Positions 1 to 8,910 of a DNA stretch of 64,000 bases are shown one piece after another. The stretch lies in assembly GCA_964463695.1 (NCBI GenBank), contig CAYXCZ010000020.1:1-64000 (forward strand), in the 5' to 3' direction. The position numbers were made by a program, and so were the translations under genes. Below the pieces are notes generated by a model that saw nothing but the letters and a program-made list of their open reading frames with translations, did not search any database and had not been told where the DNA came from. Numbering within the stretch: the stretch's first letter is position 1; each line of letters opens with the position of its first letter. This stretch comes from JALNZU01 sp964463695. GTDB taxonomy: Bacteria > Bacteroidota > Bacteroidia > Bacteroidales > F082.

Positions 1-17
1 ACTATTTCGCCGGTGGA

Positions 18-1406
18 TCAGGGCCGCAGGAAACGGATGGGGCGAAGAGCATCACCGCTTTTCCCAACCCAAACAAGGTAAATGCCGGAAGGCCAGGACC
101 CAACTCCGATGGTTGCAGAGGTTAAGGCGGAATTCAGCGGCAGAATCTCACGACCGTCTATGGCACTTACCCGGTAATCAAATTTTTCGTTTGAAGAACT
201 GAACAGATTTAAAACAGCATTGGACGGGTTCGGATAGATCCGGTAACTTTCTGCCAGCTGTATCTCATTTGTACTCAGTGAACTTGAAAACAGCCATTTA
301 TATGCGTCCGGAAATTCGCGACGCCAGAACCATTCACCATGCGCCCCATCTGCTTTGCCCACCACTTGCAAATTAAAGCCCGCAACTCCTTTTTCGTCAA
401 TGATGTCGCGCATCTGGAAGATATCGGTCATTATGCCATTCCATTCTAAAGTACCTGCGACAAAATAAATCCTGAGCCATTCGGGCAGGGAGAGCGTTTG
501 TAACCAGGCCGGCAGTTCGTTGATGTTAAACCAGAACGAAGGCGAGAATGCTCCGGCTTTTCCAAAGGTTTCCGGATACTTTACTGCTGCATAAAACGAA
601 ATCAATCCCCCTAGCGAGGAGCCCATAATTGCGGTATGTTCTGCTTCGGGCTTTGTCCGGTAATTGAGATCAATGTAAGGCTTGAGTGTATTGCGGATGA
701 AATCAGTGTACTCATCCCCATCGCCACCTCCGTAGGTTGGGTTTGCCCAGGCCGAATACTCGGCATCACGCAAGAATCCGCCGTTATCAATGCCTACTAT
801 TATTGCACCCGGATCTCCCGCCAGTTCAAAGTCGCGCATGGATTCATCAATGCCCCACTCTCCATTATATGCAAGCAAATCATTAAAAAGGTTCTGACCA
901 TCTTGCATGTAAACCACGCGATAACGTGTATCGGGTGTTGAAGCGTAATTCTCGGGCAACCGAACCCAGATTCTCCTGCTGCGGTTCAACTGTGGCATAA
1001 AGAAATCTGCATCCATCAGGGTTACAGAGGGCAGAGCAGTACCTGGACCTGCCGGGCCAAGGTCTTCCCATGAGAGAATGGAAATGAGCAGAGTATCGAA
1101 GGGTTGTACTGTATATTGCCGGTTTGGTATGACGTTACCACTGGCATTCCCTTCTACAGTTGCCCAGGAGCCCCGGGTAAACTTACATTGAATGGCGCCC
1201 TGAACAGGCAGAGTGATGGACGAATCCCCGTTGATTATTGAGCTAAGCATATAATCCGGATTTGCCGGATTCCAGTTATTAAAGTTTCCTGCGAGGTAAA
1301 TGGGCGCCCCGGGCGGTGAGTTGGCGGGCAGACTTACAATGCGAAAGGTAACCTGCGCTTGGAGCGCAGGTAAAAATCCAATCAAAAAAATAAGAATACG
1401 AAACAT
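18..1406 (-). CDS. Secreted esterase with T9SS sorting domain
   Basis: A 462-residue exported alpha/beta-hydrolase of the esterase D / Fes-like family, probably cleaving an ester on a carbohydrate or siderophore-like substrate outside the cell. Residues 1-17 form a signal peptide. Residues 18-115 look like a CBM48/AMPK-type beta-sandwich (motif YLAGNFNNWNP). The catalytic domain spans about 125-375, with nucleophile Ser264 in GSSLGG and a likely catalytic His356 in DGAHGEW. The end (about 385-462) is a T9SS type A sorting domain starting with YRIYPNPS. The family and secretion route are well supported; the substrate is unknown. The gene stands alone on its strand, 64 bases downstream of the next minus-strand gene. 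Confidence 0.85.
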   Translation of the reverse strand: MFRILIFLIGFLPALQAQVTFRIVSLPANSPPGAPIYLAGNFNNWNPANPDYMLSSIINGDSSITLPVQGAIQCKFTRGSWATVEGNASGNVIPNRQYTVQPFDTLLISILSWEDLGPAGPGTALPSVTLMDADFFMPQLNRSRRIWVRLPENYASTPDTRYRVVYMQDGQNLFNDLLAYNGEWGIDESMRDFELAGDPGAIIVGIDNGGFLRDAEYSAWANPTYGGGDGDEYTDFIRNTLKPYIDLNYRTKPEAEHTAIMGSSLGGLISFYAAVKYPETFGKAGAFSPSFWFNINELPAWLQTLSLPEWLRIYFVAGTLEWNGIMTDIFQMRDIIDEKGVAGFNLQVVGKADGAHGEWFWRREFPDAYKWLFSSSLSTNEIQLAESYRIYPNPSNAVLNLFSSSNEKFDYRVSAIDGREILPLNSALTSATIGVGSWPSGIYLVWVGKSGDALRPIRFLRP

Positions 1407-1470
1407 CGGATTAGATTTAAAGTTGTGAAAATTGAATTCGTAAAGTATTTGGTGAAGAGTTCAATGTGCA

Positions 1471-2241
1471 CTATTTCGCTGGTGGATTATGGCTTAGTTC
1501 TTTCTCACGAGTTAATAAATAAGACCATGAATCTTTAATTGACTCGCGGAATTCGGCCTGAAGCTGATCTCTTTTTTCCTTTCCGTTAGCTTTTTCATAA
1601 ATGTCCCACACATTGTCCCTGTCAACATCTAGTGCGGCAAAGTTTGAAAAAGGTGTTGCAACAAAAAAGTCAGCGGCATCTTTGCTGCCGCCCATATAGC
1701 TATACCAAAATCCACGTGATGATCCTTCGGCCTGCTTTGTAGCATCCGACATCTGTTTAACGACTTCTCTGAATTTCGTTCCGTTGTTCACCTGCCATGA
1801 AGTAACCCACAACACCTGGTCAGAGTTGGGATACGCTTTACTGTAATCGGGCATGAACCTGGCAAAATTATCTTCGGAGGTTTCAACGTGTGGATTGATT
1901 AACGCCCTTGCAATATCACTACAGTTTTTTCCAGACTCATCCGTTTTATCCATTTCTGCCCAGTTGGCCATTCTCGAAGTCAAAATATAAACATTTCCTT
2001 CGCCATTCACCCTGCGCCACATATTCCAGGTCCAATCGCCTTTGTTTTCGATATAACATGCTTTCCAAGCTTTTACCCCTTCACGGAATTGCACATCATG
2101 GCCATTTTTAATGGTTAATTCTGAAATCGACAGCAGGAAACCTTTGTCTGCTTCCTGTGCCTTTGCACTTGTACTAATAAATGTTGAGAAAGCAAAAATC
2201 ACTAATAAGAAATTTGCACTGAGTAAACTGATAGTTTTCAT
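1471..2241 (-). CDS. Secreted protein of unknown function with two similar domains
   Basis: I do not recognise a named family. The 256-residue product has a signal peptide (residues 1-28, cleavage near AKAQ) and appears to hold two related units of about 100 residues. The first starts LSISELTIKNGHD and contains WNMWRRVNGEGNVYILTSRMANWAEMD. The second starts LWVTSWQVNNGTK and contains FWYSYMGGSKDAADFFVATP. The pattern of strand, helix, strand and an aromatic F/W-A-A/E motif in each unit suggests tandem dimeric alpha-beta barrel (ferredoxin-like) folds. A -7 promoter box lies 78 bases upstream. The gene is real by length and signal peptide; the function is open. Confidence 0.7.
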   Translation of the reverse strand: MKTISLLSANFLLVIFAFSTFISTSAKAQEADKGFLLSISELTIKNGHDVQFREGVKAWKACYIENKGDWTWNMWRRVNGEGNVYILTSRMANWAEMDKTDESGKNCSDIARALINPHVETSEDNFARFMPDYSKAYPNSDQVLWVTSWQVNNGTKFREVVKQMSDATKQAEGSSRGFWYSYMGGSKDAADFFVATPFSNFAALDVDRDNVWDIYEKANGKEKRDQLQAEFRESIKDSWSYLLTREKELSHNPPAK

Positions 2242-2318
2242 AGTTTATGATATTTAGTAAATACCTACTCTTTGGTTAAAGGATTTTCGGCTTGCTCCTT
2301 TGTTCGAATGAACAGAGG

Positions 2319-2326
2319 CAAAAGTA
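2319..2326 (-). promoter_or_regulatory. -7 promoter box for the two-domain secreted protein
   Basis: On the minus strand this reads TACTTTTG, a full match to the Bacteroidota -7 consensus TAnnTTTG, and it leaves a leader of about 70 bases. No -33 element was confirmed. Confidence 0.4.
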
Positions 2327-2494
2327 CCTTGCCAAAAGGGTAAAAGAATAGGACTTTTATTCCAAAGTATTGGATTATTCTGCAAAATTGATTGAAAATC
2401 AATGTAATGTCAGACATTTCAGGTGTTGAAGTGTCTGATTGCAAAGAGTTGTGCCATACATTTAAAATAAAATTTTTGCTCCAATCATTCTGTA

Positions 2495-2520
2495 ATATAC
2501 TTTTGTGATATACTTTTGTG
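2495..2520 (+). promoter_or_regulatory. Tandemly duplicated -7 promoter box of the toxin-antitoxin operon
   Basis: The 13-base unit ATATACTTTTGTG occurs twice head to tail (2495-2507, 2508-2520), with a partial third start (ATATA) at 2521. Each unit carries TACTTTTG, matching TAnnTTTG (2498-2505 and 2511-2518). A TTTG at 2475-2478 sits 19 bases before the first box and fits a -33 element. The antitoxin ATG is at 2536. Confidence 0.55.
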
Positions 2521-2535
2521 ATATAAATATAAACA

Positions 2536-2766
2536 ATGAAAACAATATCATTAAAGATAGATGACTCAATCTTCGGAGAAACTGAAAAAATCCTTTCCCG
2601 AATTAATAAAACAAGAAATCGTTACATCAACGATGCCCTGGAATATTATAATCATCATCAGCGCAGAATCTTGATAGAGAAAAAACTAAAAATTGAATCC
2701 GAACTGGTGAAAAATGAATCTCTGATTGTTCTCAACGAATTCGAAAAGATTGATTATGCAGATTAA
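2536..2766 (+). CDS. Antitoxin-like ribbon-helix-helix protein
   Basis: A 76-residue protein with an N-terminal beta strand (MKTISLKIDDSIF) followed by two helices and a charged C-terminal tail. This is the layout of CopG/RHH DNA-binding antitoxins that dimerise on operator DNA and use the tail to bind the toxin. It overlaps the downstream MazF-type gene by 11 bases, so the two are translationally coupled. It probably represses its own promoter, which lies directly upstream and contains a duplicated 13-base unit. The sequence alone does not say which MazE/RHH subfamily it belongs to. Confidence 0.75.
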   Translation: MKTISLKIDDSIFGETEKILSRINKTRNRYINDALEYYNHHQRRILIEKKLKIESELVKNESLIVLNEFEKIDYAD

Positions 2767-3103
2767 ACAATTCGAGGTCTGGATTGCAGATCTCAATCCA
2801 GAAATCGGAACTGAACCAGGAAAAACCCGTCCTGTACTGATTATTCAAACAAATCTGCTTAATAAGATTCCTCATCCTTCAACAATAGTCTGTCCTATTA
2901 CCACAAACATTGAGAAAGAAGCAGAAATTTTGAGAGTACATCTCAGCAAAGGGATGGCCAATTTATTAGAAAATTGTGATATTATGATCGATCAAATTCG
3001 AGCAATTGATAATACACGGTTGATTAAAAAAATTGGAGATATTCCTACAGACTTGAAAGATATAATAAAAGAAAACATAAAAATAACTTTGGATCTGGAA
3101 TAA
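2756..3103 (+). CDS. MazF/PemK-family mRNA interferase toxin
   Basis: A 115-residue toxin of the PemK/MazF family, which cuts mRNA in a sequence-specific way when its antitoxin is lost. The family signature is clear at the N-terminus: FEVWIADLNPEIGTEPGKTR followed by PVLIIQTN, then STIVCPITTN and the later MIDQIRAIDNTRL. I place the start at ATG 2756, because the family begins with MxIKQFEVW; an in-frame ATG 30 bases earlier lies inside the antitoxin gene. It forms an operon with the upstream RHH antitoxin. Length matches the family. Confidence 0.9.
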   Translation: MQIKQFEVWIADLNPEIGTEPGKTRPVLIIQTNLLNKIPHPSTIVCPITTNIEKEAEILRVHLSKGMANLLENCDIMIDQIRAIDNTRLIKKIGDIPTDLKDIIKENIKITLDLE

Positions 3104-3214
3104 CACAACAGCACAACACGTTCTAATCGTGATTAATTTCCCGCTGCAAAAGACCCCACGACACACTAACCTTGTCTGGCCAGTGAACGATAACCAAAAT
3201 AGTAGTCTGTTAAC

Positions 3215-6200
3215 TTATTCCTGGTTTTGATCCGTGTACTCAGATGGACTACAACCAAACTGTTTTTTGAATGCTCTTGAAAAATAAGCATTATCAGAAA
3301 AGCCTACAATATAACAAATTTCGGAAACCGACCCTGCTTTTTGCTTCAGCAAGTCGGCTGCCCGTTGTAACCGGAAAGTGCGAATCAACAGTCCAGGCGG
3401 CTGGTCAATAAGTGCATTGAGTTTCCGGCTGAGTTGGGTAACACTCATGTTTGCATTTTTCGCAAGTATTTCGACGGAGAATTGTTCATCACCAAAGTTT
3501 GTTTCGATTGTGCGGACAATTTTTTCTAAAAACACCTGATCAGCCGAAACAACGCTAACCTCAGAAGGTTTGATGACTACAGATTTACTAAATTGCTTTC
3601 GTAGCTGAAGACGCTGTTGAAGAAGGTTAACAAGAGTGGCTTTCAGTTCTTTAGCGCTGAAAGGTTTAGTCAGATAAGCGTCAACACCGGATTCAAGACC
3701 TGTAATTTTATCATCAAGACTACTCTTGGCAGTTAACATGATCATTGGAATGTGGCTTGTTTTTTCGTCCAGTCTGATGGCTTTACAGAACTCAAAGCCA
3801 TCCATTTTGGGCATCATAACATCGGTAATGATCAAATCGGGGATCTTTTCCTGAGCGATTTTTAAACCTAGTTCCCCCTGTGGGGCTTCAAAGGTTTGGT
3901 AGTCATCCTCTATTTGTTCGCGAATGTATGTACGCACATCATCATTATCCTCAACAATAAGAACGATTTTTTTATCATCCTTTAGTTGTTGGGTTTCAAA
4001 AACACTTGCATCAACGGGCTGTACGTCGTCAAGTTCTGTATATGCGCTATAAGTTTTGGTTTCCTCAGAACTTTTTCCCAAAACAGGGGTGGTAATTTTA
4101 TTTACAGTCTCAACAGGCAGGGTGACAATAAATTCAGCCCCTATACCTACGGTGCTGAGCACTTTGATTTTACCATTGTGCAAAAGAACGAGCTCTTTTG
4201 CAAGTGCGAGACCTATTCCTGTTCCTTCGTGTTCGCGCGTATTTGAGCCATCCACCTGGTAAAAACGATCAAAAATATTTTCCAGCTTATCCTCAGGAAT
4301 ACCGCATCCTGAGTCTTTCACGGATATTTCGATCGAACCATCATTGGTAAAACCAACCTTGACTTTTATTTCTCCGTTTTCAGGAGTAAATTTGAAAGCG
4401 TTGGATATCAGGTTATAAAACACCTTTTCCATCTTATCTGTATCAAATAACACGATAATAGTATCGGATACAGCTTCGAAGTTGATTGCGATCTTTTTAT
4501 CAGTAGCCAATGATTCGAATGAGAATAAAAGATTTTTGAGAAAAGAGACGATGTTATTGTTTTCGGCATTCAGCACCATGCTACCTGCTTCAAGTTTCGA
4601 TAAATCGAGCAACTCATTGATGAGCTTAAGCAGCCTTCGAGAATTACGATTGGCAACCTGAAGTTTCCCTTTTTCCCTGTTGTCGATGCCTGATGACATG
4701 ACACTTTCAATCTGTCCGAGAATCAGCGTAAGCGGTGTGCGGAATTCATGAGAAATATTAGTATAGAACTGTGATTTCATCTGGTCGAGGTTTCGCAGAG
4801 AATCGCTTTTTACCTTTTCGAGTTTTAACTGGTTTCGTAAGCGGATTCGGTTCAATTCGTAACGTCTGATCCTTAAAAGTACCAGAAGAAAGGCCATAAC
4901 ATAACTTAGTATAGCCCACCATGTTAACCACCAAGGCGATAGAACTTCGAAGCTATATGCAATTGGCTCACTCCAGACACCATCCGGACTTTTAGCCTTA
5001 ACCTTAAAGGTATAGTTGCCTTTTGGAAGGTTACGGTAGTCTGCAGTTGATTTTGGGCCAGGCGCACTCCATTGGTCATCAAATCCTTCCAGTATATATT
5101 GATACTGCACTAAAGATGGCCTCTTTGTTTCAATACCAACAAAATCGAAACTGATGCTATTAAAGGAAAATGGAAGCACAAGGTTCTCAGGAACGGAATG
5201 AAATCGCCTGATTCCATCGAAACGAATGGAATGAAACTTGAATATCATAGAATCCCGTTCTGAAGTGCTTAATATTCTTTCAAAAACGCTTAACTCATCA
5301 TGAACAAAAGCAGGCACATTGCCGGCTGATTTATTATCAGCGCTTTCTTTCTCTTTCGCCTTTTTAAGACTATGCCAGCTGATATTTTCATTGTTGATCC
5401 GGATCTTTTGGATCAAAATATTAGGTGCTTTTGTTGATTTATGCACTTTTTTGTAATCAAATCGTACCAGTTTATCACCTGTTCCCATCCATACAAAACC
5501 CTGACTATCAAGATGCATGCTGTAGTTGTTGCTGACATCCTTGATAGGATAACCGGTTTTTTGGTTGAAAACTTCAATTCCATCTTTAGCAATTTTATTT
5601 CCATCACCCAATCCCCCTTTAAGCACCGTCAACCCTTTACTTGTTCCAATCATGATATTGCCTTCATCATCCTCAAGAATGCCATAAACCACATCGTTGG
5701 CAAGCCCGTTAGCTGTGTTGAAATTTTCAAAAACGGTTGCATCTGCCTGAGCATAATTGTTTTTGTTCATTTCTTCCAGTTTATTTTTTCTAATAATTGA
5801 AACCCCTCCACCCCAGCTGCCAATCAAAAGATTACCAAAACGGTCTTGAGTTACAATTGATAATTTGTTGTCGGGAAGCCCTTGTTCTTTTGTGAAATTG
5901 ATAAATCTTTTACCATCAAACCGGCTTAACCCACCCCTTGTTGCCAACCAAATTGCTCCCTCTTTGTCTTCGTGTATATTCCAAATGGTGTTGTGCACCA
6001 ATCCTTGTTCTTTTGTGAAATGAACAAAGCTTTTGCCATCAAACATGCTGAGCCCTCCTTCGTAGATTCCAAGCCAGATATTACCCTTTCGGTCCTCTTT
6101 CAGACTTATGACACCGTTATCAATCATGCCCTGACTGGTTGTATAATTGGTGATGGTTTTCCCATCGAACCGGCTAAGTCCGTTACCAGAGCCAAACCAA

Positions 6201-7612
6201 AGATGACCATTTTTGTCGAAAATCATTGTCATGGCATCATGATAAGATAACCCTTGATCTGCAGTATAACGAATGAATGCATCGTTGTTGGGCTTGATCC
6301 TGTCGAACTCCAGTTTTGTAATACCATTTTCCTGAACTCCAAACCACAAATTGCCATCAGAGTCTTCTTCCATCGAAAAAACTGCCTTACCGATGAGCCC
6401 CTGATTTTGACTGTATTCCAAGGTGTTAATCCCATCAAACCGACTTAATCCACCACCGATAGTGCCAAACCAAATACTGCCTGTCGCATCTTCGGTAATG
6501 CAGATGATGCTATTGTTTATTAATCCCTGTTTTGAAGTAAAATTTAAAAAGGAGGAATCAATCGTGCGAAATGCAGATACACCAGCCTTCGATCCAAACC
6601 AAATAATCCCGTCGCTGTCCTCAAAAACAGAGGTGATTTTATTACTCACAAGTCCTTCATCAGTAGTATATCTGACAAAAGGAGTAGTTCCGGCGCTAAG
6701 CTTTTTCGGGTCAAACCGTAGTGCACCCATGTTAGTTCCAAACCATATACATCCATCGCGGTCTTCAGCTATGCATTCGACCAAAGCTTTTTGCAAACCA
6801 ATTATTGTTGAATAATCAGAAAAAGAAACTTTTCCGGAGGGTACAGTTAATGGGTCATATTTAAAAACCCCTTTATCGGTTGAAATCCAAATATTTCCAT
6901 TCCTGTCTTCGGTTACAGCTGAAATATAGGTTCCTGAAATACCATGCTTTTCATTGTATTTAACAAATAGTTCGGGTGTTGTGTCGTTATTTGAAGGTGA
7001 ATACCTGCACAGACCCTTTATTGTTGCAACCCAGATATTACCTTGCAAGTCTTCGAGCAATTGATTTACATTGTTATTTGGGAGCCCATGTGCTGTGGTG
7101 AAGTTCTGAAACGAAACTCCATCATATTTACTCACACCACCATAAGTGCTAAACCAAATATTTCCTTTGCTGTCTTCTGTAATACAATTTATGAGATTAT
7201 GTGCTAAGCCATTCGCTGAAGTATAATTTATGAATGATTTTCCATCGAAACGGCTAACTCCGTTGCCAGAAGTACCAAACCACAGATTTCCGGCATTATC
7301 TTTAAAGCTGCATAATATACTGCTTAAAGCCAAGCCTTGGTCGGTATTGAAGTTCTGCATGGTAATGAAAAAGTCAGCATGATGCCTTACAGGAAAGGGT
7401 TTTTGAGATAAATCAATTGTCTCAGGCAATGAATGTTCGCTTAGTAGTTTAACTACCGGATTACCTAAACTTACAACTACCGGTGCTTTTATGGAATCTC
7501 TGTTATCGAATTTTTGCTGAGAGAGTACCTCAGGTTGCTGATTGCAGGCAACAAGGAAAATGAACAGCATACATGTACATAAAAACATGTATGTTGCCTG
7601 AACTTTATTCAT
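3215..7612 (-). CDS. Hybrid two-component system regulator, one-protein sensor and AraC output
   Basis: A 1465-residue HTCS protein. Order of parts: hydrophobic leader ending LVAC (Cys23), fourteen Reg_prop repeats of type W(F/L)G(T/S) between about 75 and 720, which would make two seven-bladed propellers, a Y_Y_Y domain (about 800-890), one membrane segment near 900, HisKA with the phospho-His in SHEFRTPL (about 953), HATPase with NLISNAFKFT and DSGCGIPE, a receiver with phospho-Asp in IITDVMMP (about 1260), and a C-terminal AraC-type helix-turn-helix. Such regulators sense glycan breakdown products in the periplasm and switch on polysaccharide loci. No SusC/SusD pair or glycanase cluster lies next to it, so its target is unknown. 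The lipobox-like leader is unusual for a protein that must also span the inner membrane. Confidence 0.93.
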   Translation of the reverse strand: MNKVQATYMFLCTCMLFIFLVACNQQPEVLSQQKFDNRDSIKAPVVVSLGNPVVKLLSEHSLPETIDLSQKPFPVRHHADFFITMQNFNTDQGLALSSILCSFKDNAGNLWFGTSGNGVSRFDGKSFINYTSANGLAHNLINCITEDSKGNIWFSTYGGVSKYDGVSFQNFTTAHGLPNNNVNQLLEDLQGNIWVATIKGLCRYSPSNNDTTPELFVKYNEKHGISGTYISAVTEDRNGNIWISTDKGVFKYDPLTVPSGKVSFSDYSTIIGLQKALVECIAEDRDGCIWFGTNMGALRFDPKKLSAGTTPFVRYTTDEGLVSNKITSVFEDSDGIIWFGSKAGVSAFRTIDSSFLNFTSKQGLINNSIICITEDATGSIWFGTIGGGLSRFDGINTLEYSQNQGLIGKAVFSMEEDSDGNLWFGVQENGITKLEFDRIKPNNDAFIRYTADQGLSYHDAMTMIFDKNGHLWFGSGNGLSRFDGKTITNYTTSQGMIDNGVISLKEDRKGNIWLGIYEGGLSMFDGKSFVHFTKEQGLVHNTIWNIHEDKEGAIWLATRGGLSRFDGKRFINFTKEQGLPDNKLSIVTQDRFGNLLIGSWGGGVSIIRKNKLEEMNKNNYAQADATVFENFNTANGLANDVVYGILEDDEGNIMIGTSKGLTVLKGGLGDGNKIAKDGIEVFNQKTGYPIKDVSNNYSMHLDSQGFVWMGTGDKLVRFDYKKVHKSTKAPNILIQKIRINNENISWHSLKKAKEKESADNKSAGNVPAFVHDELSVFERILSTSERDSMIFKFHSIRFDGIRRFHSVPENLVLPFSFNSISFDFVGIETKRPSLVQYQYILEGFDDQWSAPGPKSTADYRNLPKGNYTFKVKAKSPDGVWSEPIAYSFEVLSPWWLTWWAILSYVMAFLLVLLRIRRYELNRIRLRNQLKLEKVKSDSLRNLDQMKSQFYTNISHEFRTPLTLILGQIESVMSSGIDNREKGKLQVANRNSRRLLKLINELLDLSKLEAGSMVLNAENNNIVSFLKNLLFSFESLATDKKIAINFEAVSDTIIVLFDTDKMEKVFYNLISNAFKFTPENGEIKVKVGFTNDGSIEISVKDSGCGIPEDKLENIFDRFYQVDGSNTREHEGTGIGLALAKELVLLHNGKIKVLSTVGIGAEFIVTLPVETVNKITTPVLGKSSEETKTYSAYTELDDVQPVDASVFETQQLKDDKKIVLIVEDNDDVRTYIREQIEDDYQTFEAPQGELGLKIAQEKIPDLIITDVMMPKMDGFEFCKAIRLDEKTSHIPMIMLTAKSSLDDKITGLESGVDAYLTKPFSAKELKATLVNLLQQRLQLRKQFSKSVVIKPSEVSVVSADQVFLEKIVRTIETNFGDEQFSVEILAKNANMSVTQLSRKLNALIDQPPGLLIRTFRLQRAADLLKQKAGSVSEICYIVGFSDNAYFSRAFKKQFGCSPSEYTDQNQE

Positions 7613-7632
7613 CTGATAAGTAGTGATTCTAA

Positions 7633-7668
7633 TTCCTTTTTAAAACTTAAGTTGTTAATTAAAAGGAA
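7633..7668. repeat. Inverted repeat upstream of the HTCS gene
   Basis: Arms TTCCTTTT (7633-7640) and AAAAGGAA (7661-7668) are exact complements separated by 20 bases, 21 bases upstream of the HTCS start. It could be a leader hairpin or a regulator site. Confidence 0.4.
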
Positions 7669-7672
7669 GTTG

Positions 7673-7688
7673 TGTAAATAGATTTACA
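7673..7688. promoter_or_regulatory. Perfect 7-2-7 palindrome, operator-like
   Basis: TGTAAAT-AG-ATTTACA is a perfect palindrome with a two-base centre, 61 bases upstream of the HTCS start. Its size and symmetry fit a dimeric regulator site. Which protein binds is unknown. Confidence 0.45.
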
Positions 7689-7814
7689 TATACCCTTTTA
7701 TTTAATCGGGTAAATATATAAAAATAGACGTATTTATATCTATGTAAAGAAAACAGGAATAAATATTAACAACTATTGACTTACATCACTTTGATAAATG
7801 TTGGACGAAGTGCC

Positions 7815-8171
7815 TTATGCTAACATATTAAATGTTTCGATTTTTGGATCTTTTTCATCTAACTGAAATGGGGTAACTCCATGAACAACAGTATCACAGC
7901 CAGTTACGAATTCCTTCAATTGATTTTTGTTTTCAACATTTAATGGAACAATCTGTAAATGTTCTGCATTGGGTAAAGATTTCAGATGGGAGTATTTTTC
8001 AGGTTTACTAATATCTGTTGCCGAAACCCTTACCTTATACCCTTCATGTAAAAACTTCTTTGTTATGTGACTTCCAATAAAACCAGAACCACCGATAATT
8101 CCAACTGTTTCATAACGTGCTGATTTTGTTAAAATTAATTTTGATAATTTCAGCAATCCTACCGAATTCAA
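7815..8171 (-). pseudogene. Remnant of an NAD(P)-dependent epimerase/reductase
   Basis: The reading frame encodes a clear Rossmann start (VGIIGGSGFIGSHITKKFL) and the following section up to CDTVVHGVTPFQLDEKDPK, as in extended short-chain reductases of the dihydroflavonol reductase type. It stops after about 118 codons, whereas the family has 300 or more, and the catalytic YxxxK region is absent. There is also no ATG: the frame can only open at TTG codons. It begins 13 bases after the peroxiredoxin stop, so it may once have been the second gene of that operon. I read it as a decayed 5' fragment, not a functional enzyme. Confidence 0.6.
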
Positions 8172-8184
8172 AGAAAGGAATTGA

Positions 8185-8910
8185 TTACATTTTTTTGTAC
8201 CACATATACCAGGTTACTTTCCTGAGACTGGCATCTTTTTTCCTTTCCAGTTTCTCAGCCTCCTCAATTGTTGAAGGACTTTTAATGAGAACCTCATCAC
8301 CTGGCTGCCAATTTGCAGGTGTTAAAACATCGTAACTTTCTTGTGTTTGCAATGCAATTAAGGTTCTTTTTATTTCTTCGATGTTGCGTCCTATCGAATT
8401 TGGGTAGTGAAAAAATGCACGAATTTTATTGGTAGGATCAATGAAAATAACCCCTCTGATATCCTTTTTTTCATCCGTTTTTGACTGCAACAAACCATAA
8501 ACTCGAGAAACTTCCAGCTCACTGTCAGCTATAAGCGGGAAATCTATTTTTACCGGTTCAAATCCTTCATAACTTATTGATTCCATAGATTTTACCCACT
8601 CGATATGACTGTTAAGGCCATCCGTTGAAATAACAAGTAACTGTGTTTTCAATTTTTTGAACTCCTCTTGACTTGCTGCAAGTGCTAATATTTCAGAGGT
8701 ACATACTGGAGTAAAATCGGCTGGATGACTAAAAATAATTTTCCATTTCCCAAAATAATCATCAGGAAAATTAATTTCTCCCATGGTTGATATCGCTCTA
8801 AATGAAGGGGCTGTGCCCGAAGTAAGCGGGCCGTTTCTTTCTTTTTCAGTTTGAGATATCCCATTCACTGAACTTAGCAAAACGAGTAAAACGAGTAGTA
8901 CATTTTTCAT
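8185..8910 (-). CDS. Exported peroxiredoxin, Prx6-like
   Basis: A 241-residue thiol peroxidase that reduces peroxides. Residues 1-19 form a signal peptide, so it acts outside the cytoplasm, which is less common for this family. The active-site block reads FSHPADFTPVCTSE with peroxidatic Cys70. This is the only cysteine in the protein, so it must work as a 1-Cys enzyme that needs an outside reductant. The long C-terminal section (NWQPGDEVLIKSP) is typical of Prx6. A reductase remnant follows on the same strand. The family call is firm; the export is inferred from the hydrophobic leader MKNVLLVLLVLLSSVNG. Confidence 0.88.
   Translation of the reverse strand: MKNVLLVLLVLLSSVNGISQTEKERNGPLTSGTAPSFRAISTMGEINFPDDYFGKWKIIFSHPADFTPVCTSEILALAASQEEFKKLKTQLLVISTDGLNSHIEWVKSMESISYEGFEPVKIDFPLIADSELEVSRVYGLLQSKTDEKKDIRGVIFIDPTNKIRAFFHYPNSIGRNIEEIKRTLIALQTQESYDVLTPANWQPGDEVLIKSPSTIEEAEKLERKKDASLRKVTWYMWYKKM

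Noticed and set aside
3986..4262. Plus-strand frames inside the HTCS kinase region
   Set aside because: They lie antisense to strongly conserved kinase domains; no domain or signal supports them.
7776..7789. FNR-like sequence TTGAC-N4-ATCAC
   Set aside because: Two mismatches, 164 bases from the nearest gene start, and chance matches at this level are common in AT-rich DNA.
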